Source: Bacillus albus (GTDB lineage Bacteria > Bacillota > Bacilli > Bacillales > Bacillaceae_G). From it: a stretch of 64,000 nucleotides of DNA. This document shows positions 24,201-27,678 of this stretch, piece by piece. The notes beneath the pieces were generated by a model. The model was not told where the DNA came from, did no database searches, and saw nothing but the letters and a program-made list of their open reading frames with translations. The position numbers and the translations under genes are program-made. The stretch covers positions 1 to 64,000 of the forward strand of contig NZ_MAOE01000102.1 in assembly GCF_001884185.1 (NCBI RefSeq). Reading direction: 5' to 3'. Every line of letters starts with the position of its first letter. Within the stretch, counting starts at the first letter, position 1.

Positions 24201-24437
24201 ATGTATGTACAGAGTACAACAACAAATGGCAGTATTGATGGAAATATAAGTTATATAAAATCAGTAAAAGAAAAAGAAGATGAAAATAATTTAATGTGGG
24301 AAAATGCTACTACGAAGAATTTCAGGATAATTCAAGGGTACGGAACCCATATGGAAATGTTATCAAATTCAAACCTGGATATTCTTAAAAAGAATGCTAA
24401 TATAATAAACGACATATTGGCGTTTGAAACAGTTTAA
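297..24437 (+). CDS. Seven-module non-ribosomal peptide synthetase, bacitracin-like heptapeptide
   Basis: A cytosolic megasynthetase of 8046 residues that activates seven amino acids, joins them on carrier-protein arms and releases the peptide through a C-terminal thioesterase. Domain order is A1-T1, Cy-A2-T2, C-A3-T3, C-A4-T4-E, C-A5-T5, C-A6-T6-E, C-A7-T7-TE. Phosphopantetheine serines are S580, S1621, S2664, S3693, S5220, S6262 and S7770. The Cy domain has D772 and D777 in place of HHxxxDG. E domains follow T4 and T6, and C5 and C7 are of the D-accepting type. TE residues are S7892 (GYSAGG), D7919 and H8018. There is no loading C domain, as in bacitracin BacA. Hand-read codes give Ile-Cys-Leu-D-X4-Thr-D-Asp-Asn. 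The start follows AAAGGGGA with an 8-base spacer; no clear promoter was found in the short leader. No MbtH or PPTase gene is in the window. Domain calls are firm; the product is inference. Confidence 0.97.
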   Translation: MFIKNSGEINKDGIRTYDEITAAEQDMILNKFNSTKTEYPRNKTINQLFEEQVERTPENIAVVFKDKQLTYRELDEKSNQLARMLRNKGVNTDAIIGLMVDRSLEMIIGIMGILKSGAAYLPIDPDTPKARIDYMLRDSHTMILLTQEKFIKKIEYDLEIINLDELDSSDLSTGNLKHINRSDDTAYIIYTSGSTGIPKGVIISHYSAIRVVRNTNYIEIKNNDTILQLSNYSFDGSIFDIYGALLNGAKLVAIEKDTVTDINKLGNIIKQENINVMFITTALFNALVDMKIDCLINIRKILFGGERISVSHARKALEILGKDKLIHVYGPTESTVFATYYFINEIDEDVDTLPIGKPLANTSVYIVDEKKNLLPIGKPGELCISGDGLTKGYLNNEQLTLEKFVKNPFAEGERLYHTGDLARWLPDGNIEFIGRIDHQVKVRGFRIELGEIESQLLKHQNVKETVVVAREEKDKSNYICAYLTLVGEVTVEELRRFLGEKLPDYMIPTYFLKLDKMPLTANGKIDKKSLPEPDRSFNTEVEYEEPRNEIEKQLVLMWQETLNINKVGINDSFAALGGHSINAMELLSKMNDRLSVDLPLKELFRLSTIKKISAYIETNKGEIIENRQFTKTTDLKNLHEPFPLTGIQLAYLIGRDPAFEIGGAATNLTVEFEIDINIDRFNSALQKLINRHPILRTIVFENGTQRILEGELLYSVDTVDVRNLNQEDIMIRILEQRQKMIAKIIDPSTWPLFEIKAFILPNNQKYFCLNIDPLICDDSSMKILIKEFKMFYNQPSLQLPELEYNFRDYVLATNEFRQSNRYKKDEKYWLNKLDNFPSAPALPLKCNPLEIEKPTFNKCSEFLNHETWNKLKQKAREKNLTPTSVLCAAYAYVLAYWSNQSRFAVNLTVFNRIPFHQDVKKIIGDFTTLMLLDINAKDSIESFWKFAAKVQDTLLEALEHRHYDGVDFIRAIGKKHRMVNQAIMPIVFTSVLSEDSDDSFNHLIDFEKIKFFSTRTSQVYIDNQVYELNGGLYITWDYVEQLFEINVIKSMFEQYINVLNQIIFNDQVPGINLSENSIKVIETYNDTNKKFDKCTLHEMFVNRAKLVPDKVAVIHHDDSITYKELNEKSNQIARYLMDKGVRKGDYIGVIGKRCIDTIINLFAVLKAGAAYIPLDPDYPEERKEYIKKKSNCKFFITPSTYKDENIREYSGDEVNIKVDETDMAYVIFTSGSTGKPKGVQITHGAATNTIIDINEKFCVTENDKIMGISSLCFDLSVYDVFGALSCGAALVIIDDQRDVYNLKKVVKKEGITIWNSVPAIMELTVDLYNDSEQDDSLRLVLLSGDWIPLELPQKLKKTFKNAEVISLGGATEGSIWSIYYPIKEIKSDWKSIPYGMPLANQKIYVLNQNKQLCPVDVEGELYIGGVGVASGYINDIEKTEMSFILHEELGYIYKTGDYGVLKEDGYVEFLGRKDSQVKIRGYRVELGEIENCIIKYKGVNKTVVIDYTNDNKMKSLYAFVVSDEDINPNELKQYLQNQLPNYMIPSRFFKIDEIPLTVNGKVNKSILGELIKNHELDEVAATKCEEAENETQAQILDIWKDVFGIENIGIDTNYYEIGGDSLKAISIVTEIKKRMNIEVPIGEIFKNDTIKVLDQYLKNSQDNHRGNMIERVSKKDYYATSPSQKRMYMLSMMENNRGAYHIPMALLVEGEIECNRLENAFRKFIDRHEILRTGFEVLDNELVQRVYDKVDFDLEYQCLDIVVTDDVGLRDLTSKMCKESTKPFDLSKPSLMRAKLIKIGVEKHILVVNFHHIIADGVSQGIFMNEILDLYNNLDLPKINIQYKDYVEWNNTYNQSNAIKKQEQYWLNLYSHLPSKLELPYDYRKENVDTFAGENAYFHIGKELSEQIRRVAKDTGSTLYMLMLSAYHILLHKYTGKTDIVVGTAASGRLHQDLQNIFGVFVNTIALRNNIDATKSFKEILEQVKENTITAFENSEYQFDELIRSIDYERESSRNPLFDTMFVLEDAKLFTKKQGDLNLSPIIFELDNAKFDITFSILDYDDEIVLNVEYSTGLFKRDTILRMTENYINILREISRNLSVSVNKIDMIPQEEKCFLLYEHNNTNVDFSKNQLIHKLFEEQVERTPDGIAVVFEDKKLTYRELNEKSNQLARALRENGVGSDKIVGILLERSVDVIVGIMGILKAGGAYLPIDPSYPIDRIKYILQDSQTEILLTQDKLINLVDCTEVDDISIINIHNEHLFKYGTENLCIDSSSKDLVYVIYTSGSTGKPKGVMVEHHSLVNLCNWHNSFNEISETDKSASYASISFDAFAWEVFPYIIAGSEIHIINDDLKLNLTKLNKYFIEKEISISFLPTQVCEQFLMLENTSLRRLLTGGDKLNYFENKSYQIVNNYGPTENSVVTTSFIIENSYDNIPIGKPICNTKVFILNESNGLCPLGVPGELCISGEGLARGYLNRPELTAEKFISNPFIPGERMYRTGDLVRMLPDGNIEFLGRIDHQVKIRGFRIELGEIESQLLKHKQVKEAVVIAREDNNNHQYLCAYFTSETSKDETRVQEIRKFLAKELPEYMIPAFLVQLDKLPLTTNGKVDRKALPSPDGSSVAGVVEYEAPRNAVEEKLVSIWQDILDIENIGIHHNFFEIGGHSLKATTMVSRIHKELMVEISLRQIFQTPTIKGIGEFIDSTKESGYASIKKVEEQDYYPLSSAQRRLYILNKIEGSGVSYNMPFAMKIKGDLDVHQLEKAFHKLIERHEALRTSFVMVDGEPVQKIEKEIDFQVTYREMGVNKLDDMINGFVKPFDLEKAPLLRVEIIHVTENEHVMVLDMHHIISDGVSMNILNRELCKLYEGKELSPLDIQYKDYSVWQKNLFTQEEMKKQEEYWMNVFKEEVPILNMPTDYKRPPTQSVEGSRKSFEIDSELTKKLNRIAKENGVTMYMLLLAGYTTLLSRYTGQDDIVVGSPIAGRSHHDLKNIVGMFVNTLAMRNYPKEDKTFRNYLREVKENALKAYENQDYPLDELVEKLDLQRDMSRSALFDTMFVLQNLDTSDEEIKGLNFETYDSELNIANFDLTLSAVETNSIIKFDLEYCTKLFKRETIAKISEHFVNILREITNNQEACLGQIDMLSGEEKHILLNEFNETDMDYPKNKTIYQLFEEQVERTPNKIAVEFEGQQVTYKELNEKSNQVARLLHDKGVHPEMIVGIMVERSLDMIVGIMGILKSGAAYLPIDPEYPEERIKYMVEDSNTKFLLTQTHLYDKLHFTNNDCLTKISINDETIKNQERINMERRNNRNDLAYVIYTSGSTGLPKGVLVEHHSLVNLCNWYVDFHKITERDRITNYLKVSFDASIGEIFPCLITGATLHVLGKDIRLDLDKLNEYMNSKDITVATFPCKVSEQFILQDNHSLRMLVSGGEKLNLNKNTHYQLVNAYGPTENTVVTTSFLLNKNDDNIPIGKPVYNTKIYIVNKYNQLCPIGVIGELCVSGDGLARGYLNNPALTAEKFVENPFVSGQKMYRTGDLVRWMPDGNVEFIGRIDHQVKIRGYRIELGEIESQLLKHQDIKEVIVVAKEDKENHTYLSAYIVSEKAISSTQMREFLEKELPDYMIPSYFVQLDQLPLTSNDKVDRKALPEPDRSSQSGVEYEAPRNEVETHLVEAWRDILGIEDIGINHHFFVSGGDSIKALQIVSRLSRINLKLEVKDLFANPKIKDLSKYVKKQNNRLKNYEIVTGEVILSPIQKWYFEKNKEELDHFNQSFMLFREGGFDQKRIERVFNKILEQHDALRMIYRENNGEIIQFNRSYKDNLFDLYVYDVEGVENKEEKIYELATNIQKKSSIKNGKLVNLCLFKTDEGDHLLITIHHLVVDGVSWRIILEDFETLYSQDLKGEKLDVGFKTESFKEFSSKLREYASSNKLLKEREYWRDIAKTEIAFIPRKEELKSDTFENSKTVSISLDKEKTISLLRKSNRAYNTEINDILLTSLLLGTRAITGENCIKINMEGHGREDILENVDISRTVGWFTTMYPVLIDLGDETDLATNIKMVKEILRKIPNKGIGFGILKYLSKEKYLLNEQKAPISFNYLGEMDNDVNRNEFSESRFSYGETIGGKISRNNSIEINSIIINNELVINTTFNELEYDELTIRKLNDKFKEKLETIIDHCVSQIEVDKTPYDYGDTKLTLSELKDIKEKYKDFEIEKIYPLANMQKGMLFHALENKNSKAYFEQTVMDITGYVDVETLKTSFNKIMKKYEILRASFEYEIVEEPRQIIIKDREIGFQYRDIRERDAIEKKLFINKYREEDTEKRFNLSKDTLIRVCLIRTDENEYKLVWSHHHILLDGWCLGIILGELFTVYGKIINGEAYELEETKPYSDYIKWLEEQDKEEGKSYWKQYLNGYEEKVQIPKLNINKNNVEYLRREKVIEFSSELTNQITQLANRNSVTFNTVFQTIWGIILAKYNNTDKVVFGTIVSGREAPVDGIENMIGLFINAIPTRINLEKNKKFKEVLAVVQSEAIASNNYNYMNLAEVQAMSKLKNDLIDHIIVFENYAIDKRIARNEKMGIGFEVEDIHAEEQSNYSFSIAATPGEKLNLVLTYDGNVYDDKIIDNIEMHIKTVTEQVVADENKKINEIDIIAEKERSTLLYEFNNTKVECLKEKTIHQLFQEQVERTPENIAVTYEEKKITYRDLNERANRLAHNLKKKGIGPDSLVGLCVERSLEMIVGILGILKAGGAYVPLDPTYPEQRLQYILEDANIQLVVTQEKFKESKWLSENIKSICFDRDQVEIENESTILPNSDVSPQHLAYVIYTSGSTGNPKGVMVEHHNVIRLFKSTDCWYQFDEKDTWTLFHSYAFDFSVWEIWGALLYGGKLVVVPYWISRSPNDFYQLLVREKVTILNQTPSAFRQLIQVCKQEDANKNLHLRYVIFGGEALDPTSLLPWFQIYGEQKPKLINMYGITETTVHVTYHPITQDDVQHASRSNIGKRIPDLEVYVLDTGQKPVPVGVAGELYIGGSGLARGYLNRPELTAERFIPHPFSSDPEARLYRTGDLARYLPDGNLDYLGRIDHQVKIRGFRIELGEVENQLLKQKGIKEAVVIAREDNDCQPYLCAYFTSETHKKKSKVQEIRKILSNELPDYMVPAFFVHLDSIPLTENGKVDRKALPEPNESAFVEVEYEAPRNAVEEKLVSIWQDVLEVDKVGINQHFFEIGGHSLKATTLASKIQKEFMVEIPLRQIFQTPTIKGIGEFINSTKESVYASINKVEEQDYYPLSSAQKRLYILNKIEGNGVSYNIPFAIKIKGDFDIRQFEKALHRLIERHEALRTSFVMVDGEPVQKIEKEIDFQVTYREMGTNKLDDMINGFVKPFDLEKAPLLRVEIIHVTENEHVMVLDMHHIISDGVSMGIFTQELAELYNGQKLSPLSIQYKDYSAWQRKLFTQKEMKRQEEYWMNVFRDEVPVLNMPTDYKRPAIQSTEGDLVHFEIDSDIYVNLKKMAKVHGVTLYMLLLAGYTTLLSKYTGQEEIVVGSPIAGRPHDDLKQVMGVFVNTLAMRNYPKQGISFQDYLKEVKENALQAYENQDYPFDELVEKLDLKKDMSRNALFDTMLVLQNFDHDDFEVQGLTFSPYQMKAHVSKFDLTLTAVEEERSIKCVLNYRTKLFKKETVERLAKHFIQVFKDVIEKPEQSIQDIRLLSEEEVQMLLQNDKDTKADYPKDKTISQLFEEQVNRTPHHVAVVFENQKLTYLELNERANQMARLLQEKGAKPGTTVGMLVEESLEMIIGIMAVLKAGATYLPIDPEQLDKRTNVILKDSNVSLLIVKGERKETLQFNGEVISMEDDSIKERETSNLLVNYKSNHNAYIIYTSGSTGTPKGVCVQHYNVVNYMSWFTKEANLNETDKAMLVSSYAFDLGYTSLYSSLLNGCELHLVTKEVYTNAQKALQYIEEQGISYLKLTPSLFNVLVNDPSFSDNQSCKTLRLVVLGGEKINPIDVETFYTHYPNHVVMNHYGPTEATIGSVYHVIEYDTMAAFKECPVIGRPIQNMKAYVVDQQMKLVPEGVYGELCLSGEGVASGYLNRIDLTEEKFVQNPFEPNKKMYRTGDLARILLDGRIELAGRIDGQVKIRGYRIETEEIKRHLVKYKQIKEAYVIDREGQDGRRHLCAYITSQKELSFEELRAYLKVEIPEYMIPSYFVQMERIPLTANGKVNEKALPEPDVSKGVDYEKPRNQVEEQLVKVWEDILGVKPIGINHNFFASGGDSIKALQIISRLSREGIILEMKDLFTYPEIKLLSKYVNIEAIQEDSYEIEIGDVLLTPIQQAYFMSGKEDVNHFNHAVMLYRKDGFREEMIKEVMEAIFVHHDALRMIYKEKNNEVLQFNREVEKNQFGFYVYDVSREGNPDEKIQELATILQKKIDIQEGPLVNVAQFKTNVGDHLLLIIHHLVVDGISWRILFEDFALGYSQLMKGAQIAFYSKTTSYKEYATQLNDYAKSAKILREKQYWVNTLKDNVNFLEKKEEVRLFRYEDSDTFSTTLGIEETSRLLRETNQAYHTEINDLLISALLIATRKVTGENKIRISLEGHGREQIIKNVDISRTVGWFTTKYPVYINLGDEKDLSMTIKTVKESLRRIPNKGIGYGVLKHLSRDSDLWHIEQPPLLFNYLGQMDADINNTIFSSSWISAGESIGGKHTRETPIEMNAVVLDGKLTIDTTYNTKVYAEDVVVEFTEAFKDALCDVIHHCISKEQAEKTPFDYGDKELSFEQLEEIKVKNRWAEIEKIYPLANMQQGMLFHALEDQQSGAYFEQLVIDVKGFIDVNLFEESLNDIMKRHEILRTAIEYEITEKPKNVILKNRKIGFKYRDIRQQGINQQKESIATYIEQDREKGFDFSKDVLIRLELIQTDDKAYTIIWSNHHILFDGWGRGIILGELFHIYGNKQVGQYPNLEEPRPYSDYIRWLGEQEKEEGIQYWKQYLAGYQKPAKIPSFKSDSTRGYHGQETLIEFSSEFTKKMTELANQNNVTLNTVLQTLWGIILAKYNHTDDVVFGSVVSGRDAKVAGIEKMVGLFINAIPTRINIKQHKSFKNILKEVQQQGIENQAYNYMNLSDIQSLSDLKRDLIDHVMIFENYALDERLLQEEESKIGFVFKDIKGIEQTNYGFTIVVVPGEQLVLKIAYDGNLYSEKIIRNIANHLKSVMDQVVQDEHKNVNQLEILSKEEKHYFLNEFNETKAEYPKEKTIHRLFEEQVERTPNKVAVVLDKQQLTYKELNEKSNQIARILQNKGVQPDTIVGIMIERSLEMIIGIMGILKSGAAYLPIDPEYPEERIKYIVEDSGTNIILTKGKDAVRINKEIVFLDEEYNHYSTENIKVTSNTNNLAYMIYTSGSTGMPKGTMLKQRGLVNYITWANKEYVKGEALDFALYSSFSFDLTITSIFTPLISGNKIVIYDNDGDEPIIRQIFKDNRVGIVKLTPSHLSLIRDIDNSNSSIKRLIVGGEDLKTDLAREISKSFNHNVEIYNEYGPTEATIGCMIYKYNLNDDKHISVPIGKPIDNVQIYILDDNQKILPVGIEGELYISGDGVATGYLNRPELTAEKFISNPYIPGAKMYRTGDLARWLPNGNIEFIGRTDHQVKIRGYRIELGEIENQILKLDNIKETKVVARIDGENSQYLCAYVVLENKEKPITVTEMRRYLSKELPNYMIPAFFTQLKELPLTTNGKIDIKSLPAPDGNVKYGLEYEPPRNDLEEKIVSIWEEILNIKKIGINTNLFDIGANSLNVMTFVSRIVTELNFRVPFKDVFDKPTVRSFSAFLEGAKEMLKDYTEDCIQLSSSTSTNKKLFCFPPAASIGIAYMGLAKHIESYSVYSFNFIKSENRIAQYVKIIKDIQSEGPYTLVGYSAGGILAFDVAKELNRQGFEVENLILIDSKYRTTVEQNLYTEEECKRELHEKFNLKKYKDLEKLASDYLIELIMKSYMYVQSTTTNGSIDGNISYIKSVKEKEDENNLMWENATTKNFRIIQGYGTHMEMLSNSNLDILKKNANIINDILAFETV
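411..2130 (+). other. NRPS module 1 (A-T), predicted Ile
   Basis: Starter module without a condensation domain. The adenylation core (YTSGSTG near residue 190, final NGKIDK near 523) gives the pocket code DGFFLGVVFK by hand alignment to GrsA. This differs at one position from the DGFFLGVVYK code known for Ile in bacitracin BacA module 1. The carrier serine is S580 in GGHS. Confidence 0.85.
2205..5265 (+). other. NRPS module 2 (Cy-A-T), predicted Cys to thiazoline
   Basis: The heterocyclisation domain starts at PFPLTGIQLAYL (about residue 642) and has the DxxxxD motif D772/D777 (DPLICDDSS). It lacks the HHxxxDG of normal condensation domains. The adenylation code reads DLYNLSLIWK, the textbook Cys code. 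The Ile-Cys pair would form a thiazoline ring as in bacitracin. No oxidation domain is visible, so thiazole formation is not supported. Confidence 0.9.
5310..8400 (+). other. NRPS module 3 (C-A-T), predicted Leu
   Basis: L-accepting condensation domain with H1811-H1812xxxD1816-G1817. The adenylation code DAWFLGNVVK is the known Leu code. Carrier serine is S2664. No epimerase follows, so L-Leu is expected. Confidence 0.88.
8430..12870 (+). other. NRPS module 4 (C-A-T-E), D-residue of uncertain identity
   Basis: The condensation domain has HH at 2844-2845. The adenylation code reads DAGTVGAVVK, which I cannot match to a standard amino acid. The T278, A322, V330 pattern recalls aromatic codes, and Gly at position 239 would enlarge the pocket. 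The rest of this A domain resembles the Leu-type A3. The A10 motif is NDK rather than NGK, with the lysine kept. The epimerase has H3873-H3874, EGHGRE and FNYLG, so a D-residue is expected. Confidence 0.7.
12915..16065 (+). other. NRPS module 5 (C-A-T), predicted Thr
   Basis: D-accepting condensation domain (YPLANMQKGMLFHAL, then HH at 4344-4345), as expected after an epimerase. The adenylation code DFWNIGMVHK is the standard Thr code. Carrier serine is S5220. The A5 coding stretch uses more CGN arginine codons than the flanking modules. Confidence 0.9.
16095..20595 (+). other. NRPS module 6 (C-A-T-E), predicted D-Asp
   Basis: L-type condensation domain with H5400. The adenylation code DLTKVGHIGK is the standard Asp code. 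Carrier serine S6262 is followed by an epimerase with HHLVVDG from H6442 and EGHGRE, giving D-Asp as at bacitracin position 11. Confidence 0.9.
20610..24434 (+). other. NRPS module 7 (C-A-T-TE), predicted Asn, release
   Basis: D-accepting condensation domain with HHILFDGW (H6913). The adenylation code DLTKIGEIGK is within two conservative changes of the Asn code DLTKLGEVGK. The carrier motif is GANSL rather than the usual GGxS, but the serine S7770 is present. The type I thioesterase starts near residue 7832. Whether release is by hydrolysis or cyclisation cannot be told. Confidence 0.85.
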
Positions 24438-24445
24438 TTTTTGAG

Positions 24446-24475
24446 AATTGGCATTTCTTTAAAGAAATGCCAATT
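24446..24475 (+). terminator. Terminator of the NRPS gene
   Basis: A perfect 15-bp inverted repeat (AATTGGCATTTCTTT and its complement) followed by TTTTCTT, 9 bases after the NRPS stop. It separates the NRPS from the two-component genes. Confidence 0.85.
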
Positions 24476-24562
24476 TTCTTATTTTGATAACATGAAAATT
24501 AAAACGAATAAGCACAATAATTTTGGATATGTATAATAAAAATTATGAAAGCAGGTGTTATT

Positions 24563-25273
24563 TTGCGAGAAATTAGAATTCTTATAGCGGATGATGAAAA
24601 AGAAATTAGAGATTTATTAAAAAAATATATGGAGCGAGAATTATATAAGGTTGATGTAGCTATAGATGGCGAGCACGCTCTTTCTTTATTTAATAAAAAT
24701 AAATATGATTTGTTTATATTAGATCTTATGATGCCAAAAATTGATGGGATTGAGGTCTGCAGAAAATTAAGAGAAAAAACGAATGTTCCTATTCTAATGC
24801 TAACTGCTAAAAATCATGAAACTGATAAGATATTAGGTTTAAGTATGGGGGCAGATGACTATATTACAAAACCTTTTAGTATAAATGAGGTAGTAGCTAG
24901 AGTTAAAGCTCTTATGAGGAGGTTTTTAGTTTTAGGAAGTGAAGCAGGGGATAGAGAACAAACACGTATAGAGTTTAAAGAAATCTCAATTGATATGAAA
25001 AAATATGTTGTTTTCAAAGAGGGAGAAGAGATTCCTTTAACTGCAAAAGAGATGGAATTACTAAGGTTTTTCGCTTCAAATCCAGAGCAAGTGTTTACAA
25101 AATCTCAGTTGTTCCGTAATGTTTGGGGGGACAACTATTTAGAAGATGATAATACTGTCATGGTCCATATTCGAAAACTTAGAAAAAAAATAGAAGTAGA
25201 TCCTTCTAATCCTCAATTAATACAAACAGTTTGGGGAATAGGATATAAGTTTGTAGGTGACCAAAATGTATAG
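24563..25273 (+). CDS. OmpR/VanR-family response regulator
   Basis: A DNA-binding response regulator of 236 residues. The receiver domain opens with LIADDE and has the phospho-acceptor Asp in FILDLMMP and the conserved Lys in YITKPF. The C-terminal winged helix ends with TVWGIGYKF, as in OmpR/PhoB proteins. I start it at TTG 24563, placed 6 bases after AGGTG; an upstream ATG at 24545 has no ribosome binding site. The kinase gene follows with an 8-bp overlap, so the two form an operon. It lies directly after the NRPS terminator, recalling bacRS beside bacitracin genes, but control of the NRPS is inference. Confidence 0.93.
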   Translation: MREIRILIADDEKEIRDLLKKYMERELYKVDVAIDGEHALSLFNKNKYDLFILDLMMPKIDGIEVCRKLREKTNVPILMLTAKNHETDKILGLSMGADDYITKPFSINEVVARVKALMRRFLVLGSEAGDREQTRIEFKEISIDMKKYVVFKEGEEIPLTAKEMELLRFFASNPEQVFTKSQLFRNVWGDNYLEDDNTVMVHIRKLRKKIEVDPSNPQLIQTVWGIGYKFVGDQNV

Positions 25274-26288
25274 CGACAAAATTATCTTGCTTAATATTCT
25301 TCAACTAATATGTATTATAGGACTTTTTTTTGCAGATTTAAATAACCAACTATTAGGAATAAATAAGCTTGCTTTGTACATAGTACTATTTTTCTTTACG
25401 ACCTTTCTCTTAGTTACAAGGTTTCACTTTGTTAATCGTTTGAAAATAATGATTGAGGAGTTAAAACGTGTAATTAACGGAAATTTAACAACAAGGTTAA
25501 TTGTAAATGAAGATAATGTATTTAATAAAATGATATTTTCTGTGAATGAATTAATTGAACATCTAGAAAGAGTTCAAATCGAATCCATTAAATCTCAAAA
25601 TGCGAGAAAAAGACTCTTATCAAGTATTTCTCATGATATCAGAACTCCTCTTACATCTATTATAGGATATATTGATGCTTTAAAAGATGATATAGCTGTT
25701 TCTCGAGAAGAGAAAAAAGAGTATCTTGAAATTATTTCAAGAAAATCTAGCAACTTAAAGCAATTAATCAATGAAATATTTAATATGGCAAAACTAGATG
25801 CAGATGAAGTTTTAATAAATCCTGAATTTCTAGAGTTAACTGAGATTACGAGAGAGGTACTAATTGAGTATTTACCTGAAATCAAGAAAAATAATTTAGA
25901 ATTACAGCTTAGTTTACCAAAAACAAAATGTTTTATCACGGCAGATTATCTAAGTATTATAAGAATTATAGATAACTTAATAAAAAATGCTATTATATAT
26001 GGGAAAGAAGGAAAAGTACTTGGGATAGAACTCATTGAATCAAATCAAGAATTCCAATTGCTTATTTGGGATAAAGGACAGGGAATCGCGGAACATGATT
26101 TGGATCATGTATTTGAACGAATGTATCGTAGTGACCAATCAAGAAATTCTATTTATGGAGGTAGCGGATTAGGGCTTGCTATTGCTAAATCCTTAGTAGA
26201 AAAAAACCAGGGTAAGATATGGGTTGAAAGTAGTCCATGGAATAAAACAGTTTTTGGTATCTCTTTCCCAAAAACAAAAAAAGTTTAA
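25266..26288 (+). CDS. Sensor histidine kinase, VanS-like
   Basis: A membrane sensor kinase of 340 residues, partner of the preceding regulator. Two N-terminal hydrophobic segments (about 8-26 and 36-52) with almost no extracellular loop are followed by a linker, the dimerisation domain with SHDIRTPLTS (phospho-accepting His), an N-box NLIKNAI, the G1 box DKGQGI and the G2 box GGSGLGLAI. ATG 25266 is chosen because GTAGGTGA sits just upstream; GTG 25257 would use part of that site. The small loop suggests sensing within or near the membrane. The ligand is unknown. Confidence 0.92.
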   Translation: MYSDKIILLNILQLICIIGLFFADLNNQLLGINKLALYIVLFFFTTFLLVTRFHFVNRLKIMIEELKRVINGNLTTRLIVNEDNVFNKMIFSVNELIEHLERVQIESIKSQNARKRLLSSISHDIRTPLTSIIGYIDALKDDIAVSREEKKEYLEIISRKSSNLKQLINEIFNMAKLDADEVLINPEFLELTEITREVLIEYLPEIKKNNLELQLSLPKTKCFITADYLSIIRIIDNLIKNAIIYGKEGKVLGIELIESNQEFQLLIWDKGQGIAEHDLDHVFERMYRSDQSRNSIYGGSGLGLAIAKSLVEKNQGKIWVESSPWNKTVFGISFPKTKKV

Positions 26289-26686
26289 TAAAATAGATAA
26301 TAAATGGTTTAATTTAAAATTCATCCCGAACAATGTAATGAAACAGTTATACAATAAAATAGTTTAATACGGCAATTCAAGATTATAAAGAATCGCATTT
26401 AACTCTTTATATTTATGAGTGGAGGTTATTTAGAAATATAGGTCGAAATTTTTAGTAATTAACATAGGATAATACTTTGGATCATTTTTGATTTAATAGT
26501 TCATTAAACGAGTTTTACAAAAGATACAAAATGTTAAATTCAAAAAACATAAATATCTCGTGTATAATATTATCCAAATTGGTATAAGTTCTTGTATATG
26601 TTGCCAGAAGGACTTGTTTGCAAGTGTACTCTCCTTTTATGTACAATAAAAGAAAAACATCGTCTGAGATGGGGAGAGGAAAACCC
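26284..26686. other. Intergenic region with a candidate promoter
   Basis: AT-rich spacer with no coding potential that I can support. A TATAAT box at 26563-26568 with TTCAAA about 18 bases upstream could drive the Rpn-type gene. Confidence 0.35.
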
Positions 26687-27565
26687 ATGTCCAACCAACA
26701 GTTAGTGAATTTACGTATTGATTTTGCTTTTAAACAATTATTTGGTACAAGTGGAAATGAAGATATTCTAATTGCTTTTTTAAATGCTCTGTTACAAGAA
26801 TCGTTAGAGTCACCGATTGCTTCATTACAGTTAGAAGACCCGCACTTACACCGAGAACATGAAGAGGATAAATTATCGATTTTAGATATTTCCGCTACAT
26901 TAGATACAGGCACCAAGGTAAATGTAGAAATTCAGTTGAATAATAATCATGACATGATTAAAAGAAGTTTATATTACTGGGGAAGGTTATATACATCTCA
27001 GCTACAAAAGGGAATGCCCTATAGTTCTCTTCACAAAACAATTACGATTAATTTGTTAAATTTCGTCATGTTTCCAGAAAATGAGGCATTCCATCCAACA
27101 GGAATTCTATGGAATCAACAACAACAGAAGGTATTAAGTGAGGATATAGAAATTCATATTGTAGAGATTCCAAAACTCATGCAACAGTGGCGAAATGAAC
27201 AAATAAATCCGTGGGAGGATTCCTTTGTACGTTGGTTATTATTACTACCGGCGAATGAAGATGAACGCCTTACCCAAACATTGGAGGAAATTGCCATGAA
27301 CCAAGACCCAATTTTACAAAAAGTAATGGATAAGTGGGAACGCATGAGTCAAGATTCTTCTTTCCGTCAAGCATATGAGGCAAGAGAAAAAGCTTTAATG
27401 GATGAGGCTGCGAAGTTTGCTCACGCTCGTAATGAAGGAATTCAAGAAGGGAAGATACAGATGATCAAAGGCATGCATGAACTTGGTGTACCACTTGAAA
27501 CGATTGCTAAAGCAAGCAAGTTAAGTGTTGATGAGGTTGAACGTATTCTAGAAAAAAATAATTAG
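26687..27565 (+). CDS. Rpn-family recombination-promoting nuclease / putative transposase (PD-(D/E)XK)
   Basis: A 292-residue protein of the Rpn/YhgA-like group, in which a PD-(D/E)XK nuclease fold is fused to a repetitive C-terminal tail. It opens with RIDFAFKQLFG, typical of the family, and has the nuclease residues D67 (ILDI) and E81-x-Q83 (VEIQ). The C-terminus has a helical AREKALMDEAA stretch and a small HTH-like end (LGVPLETIAKASKLS). The start is ATG 26687, after GGGGAGAGG. Such proteins cut DNA and stimulate RecA-independent recombination; B. cereus genomes carry many copies. A strong terminator follows. Confidence 0.9.
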   Translation: MSNQQLVNLRIDFAFKQLFGTSGNEDILIAFLNALLQESLESPIASLQLEDPHLHREHEEDKLSILDISATLDTGTKVNVEIQLNNNHDMIKRSLYYWGRLYTSQLQKGMPYSSLHKTITINLLNFVMFPENEAFHPTGILWNQQQQKVLSEDIEIHIVEIPKLMQQWRNEQINPWEDSFVRWLLLLPANEDERLTQTLEEIAMNQDPILQKVMDKWERMSQDSSFRQAYEAREKALMDEAAKFAHARNEGIQEGKIQMIKGMHELGVPLETIAKASKLSVDEVERILEKNN

Positions 27566-27566
27566 C

Positions 27567-27606
27567 AAAAAAGAAACGAAGTCAATTTGACTTCGTTTCT
27601 TTTTTA
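27567..27606 (+). terminator. Terminator of the Rpn-type gene
   Basis: AAGAAACGAAGTCAA and its near-perfect complement, flanked by A and T runs, immediately after the stop codon. The flanks allow action in both directions. Confidence 0.85.
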
Positions 27607-27678
27607 TATCCCCCTCTATTAGAGCAAGGCATGTTTAGGCGCTATTCGCAAATTTAAGTCAACAGAAGTGAAGTTCCG

